Below, one piece after another: positions 4,747 through 5,799 of a stretch of DNA of 5,799 nt (positions are counted from its first letter, which is position 1; every line of letters begins with the position of its first letter). The translations under genes and the position numbers were made by a program. The notes beneath the pieces are model-generated. The model made no database searches, was not told where the DNA came from, and worked only from the letters and a program-made list of their open reading frames with translations. Source of the DNA: a bacterium. Its GTDB lineage: Bacteria; Planctomycetota; J058; JACQDU01. The stretch is from the NCBI GenBank assembly GCA_016200955.1, contig JACQDU010000025.1:1-5799 (forward strand). The letters run 5' to 3'.

Positions 4747-5799
4747 ATGAGACGACGACTTTCCGGGACCCTGGCCCTTACGTGCTCGGCGGCGTTGCTC
4801 CTCTCCGGTTGTAGCAAGCCGGAGAACAAGGACGGCTCCAAGGACACGGGCTCGAAGCCGCCCGCGGGCGGGCCCGCGGCCGCCAAGAGCGGCTCTCCCG
4901 AGGACTTGAATTACATACTCAAGAAGTACGTCAAGGACGGGATGGTCGACTACGCCAGCCTCAAGAAGAGCTCCGAGGACACGGCTCGCCTGGACGCCTT
5001 CATGAAGTGGCAAGGCGAGGCGAAGGTCTCGGAGATGTCCAAGAAGGCGCAGGAGGCCTTCTACATCAACGCCTACAACTCCTGCTGCATGAAGTCGGTC
5101 CTCGACCATTACCCGGTCCACTGCCCGCTCGACATCCCCGGCTTCTTCGACAAGATCAAGTTCAAGGTCGGCGGAGAGGACCTCACGGTCAACGACGTCG
5201 AGTACAACCGGCTCATCCCGAATTACAAGGACATGCGCTCTCACTTCGCGATCGTGTGCGCGGACCGGGGCTGCCTGCCCCTGCGGCCCGAGGTCTGGAC
5301 CGAGGCCAACCTCGACAAGAACCTCGAGGAGACCATGCACGCCTTCGTGACCAAGGACAAGGACGCGAAGGCCGCGACCCAGTGGAAGGTCGTGAAGGAC
5401 GAGAAGACGGGCGAGGTCGAGCTCTGGGTCTCGAAGGAGTTCGAGTGGTACGGGAAGGACTTCACGAGCGACCCCAACAGGCCGGCCTCGAAGCCCGAGC
5501 TCTTCGTGAAGCCGTGGGTCGACGACGAGACGAAGAAGCTCCTCGACTCGGGGAGCTACAAGCTCCGGATCGTCGAGTGGGGCTGGACTCTCAACGAGAC
5601 CATGCCTCCGGTGACGCCGCCGTCCGCGACGGCGGCTAAGACGGGCTCTCCCGATGACTTCGACGCGATCCTGAAGAAGTACGTGAAGGACGGCCTCGTG
5701 GACTACGGCGGCCTCAGGAAGAACGCCGACGATATGGCGCGCTTCGATGCCTTCATGAAGTGGCAGGCCGAGGCGAAGGTGTCGGAGATGTCGCCCAAA
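4747..5799 (+). CDS. Lipoprotein with tandem DUF547 domains, 3' end cut by window edge
   Basis: The frame stays open from the ATG at 4747 to the right edge (351 codons) with no stop. AGGAG (4738-4742) lies 4 nt before this start; an in-frame ATG at 4726 would add seven residues but lacks a site. Residues 1-21 are a lipoprotein signal with lipobox LSGC (Cys22) and Ser at +2. A low-complexity Lys/Gly/Pro spacer runs to about 46. Residues about 50-284 match DUF547: AFYINAYN (104-111), VGGEDLTVNDVEYNRL, HFAIVCADRGCLPLR (Cys171, Cys176), SKEFEWYGKDF (229-239) and WGWTLN (278-283). A linker (PPVTPPSATAA) leads to residue 298, where a second copy begins (KTGSPDDFDAILKKYVKDGL). It matches the start of the first copy at 38 of 54 residues. 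DUF547 has no settled biochemical role that can be assigned here. The protein is predicted to sit at the outer membrane beside the porin. Confidence 0.9.
   Translation, partial: MRRRLSGTLALTCSAALLLSGCSKPENKDGSKDTGSKPPAGGPAAAKSGSPEDLNYILKKYVKDGMVDYASLKKSSEDTARLDAFMKWQGEAKVSEMSKKAQEAFYINAYNSCCMKSVLDHYPVHCPLDIPGFFDKIKFKVGGEDLTVNDVEYNRLIPNYKDMRSHFAIVCADRGCLPLRPEVWTEANLDKNLEETMHAFVTKDKDAKAATQWKVVKDEKTGEVELWVSKEFEWYGKDFTSDPNRPASKPELFVKPWVDDETKKLLDSGSYKLRIVEWGWTLNETMPPVTPPSATAAKTGSPDDFDAILKKYVKDGLVDYGGLRKNADDMARFDAFMKWQAEAKVSEMSPK
4885..5046 (+). repeat. DUF547 internal duplication, copy 1 start
   Basis: This segment encodes residues 47-100 and recurs in frame at 5638-5799, exactly 753 nt (251 codons) downstream. 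The copies share the residue blocks ILKKYVKDG, DAFMKWQ and EAKVSEMS. They differ mainly by conservative changes and silent third-position changes, so this is an older diverged duplication rather than an assembly artefact. Confidence 0.85.
5638..5799 (+). repeat. DUF547 internal duplication, copy 2 start (cut by window end)
   Basis: This is the second copy of the 4885-5046 segment, encoding residues 298-351. Aligned residue by residue without gaps, 38 of 54 are identical. The window ends before the YINAYN motif would appear, so completeness of the second domain, and whether a third follows, cannot be seen. Confidence 0.85.

Noticed and set aside
5007..5639. Plus-strand open frame inside the DUF547 region
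   Set aside because: It overlaps the DUF547 lipoprotein, which carries the family motifs and continues open to the window edge.

Overview
The window is GC-rich bacterial DNA, with codons strongly biased to G or C at the third position. Every credible gene lies on the plus strand. It suggests a diderm (Gram-negative-type) bacterium, because it encodes an outer-membrane beta-barrel porin with a C-terminal aromatic residue and two lipoproteins with Ser after the lipobox Cys. Codon habits (CTC, GAG, AAG, CGC, TCG) and gene content would fit a high-GC lineage such as Myxococcota, Planctomycetota or Acidobacteriota. That placement is inference; no marker gene decides it.

Layout. (1) Positions 2-766 encode the C-terminal two thirds of epoxyqueuosine reductase (QueG), cut by the left edge. 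An in-frame TGA ends it early; the same frame stays open to 928 and still looks like the HEAT-like QueG tail. (2) Positions 1006-2882 hold one broken gene. It encodes a PhnD-like periplasmic-binding-protein fold without a signal peptide, joined in frame through a Pro/Ala linker to the start of an acyl-CoA dehydrogenase. Near 2020 the frame shifts, and roughly 55-60 conserved dehydrogenase residues are missing. The rest of the dehydrogenase follows in another frame. (3) Positions 2927-3133 encode a 68-residue lipoprotein with a small Cys/His metal-binding domain. (4) Positions 3134-3358 are a leader with an AT-rich promoter-like part followed by two GC-rich hairpins. (5) Positions 3359-4720 encode a porin-like barrel with an N-terminal coiled coil and a proline-rich linker. 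(6) Positions 4747-5799 encode a DUF547 lipoprotein that runs off the right edge just after a second, closely related DUF547 copy begins.

How the genes may work together. The porin and the DUF547 lipoprotein are 26 bp apart and share almost the same ribosome-binding and start context, so they are probably one envelope-directed transcription unit. The fusion gene and the small lipoprotein are 44 bp apart and are probably a second unit. The two proposed promoter regions, ahead of the fusion gene and ahead of the porin, share an 18-of-21-base element ending in ATCGATTTTAT. This is the only sequence link between the units and may mean common control.

The most unusual items are the binding-protein/dehydrogenase fusion, the tandem DUF547 lipoprotein and the shared upstream element. 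The queG stop and the 2020 frame break could be real decay or assembly errors; sequence alone cannot tell.
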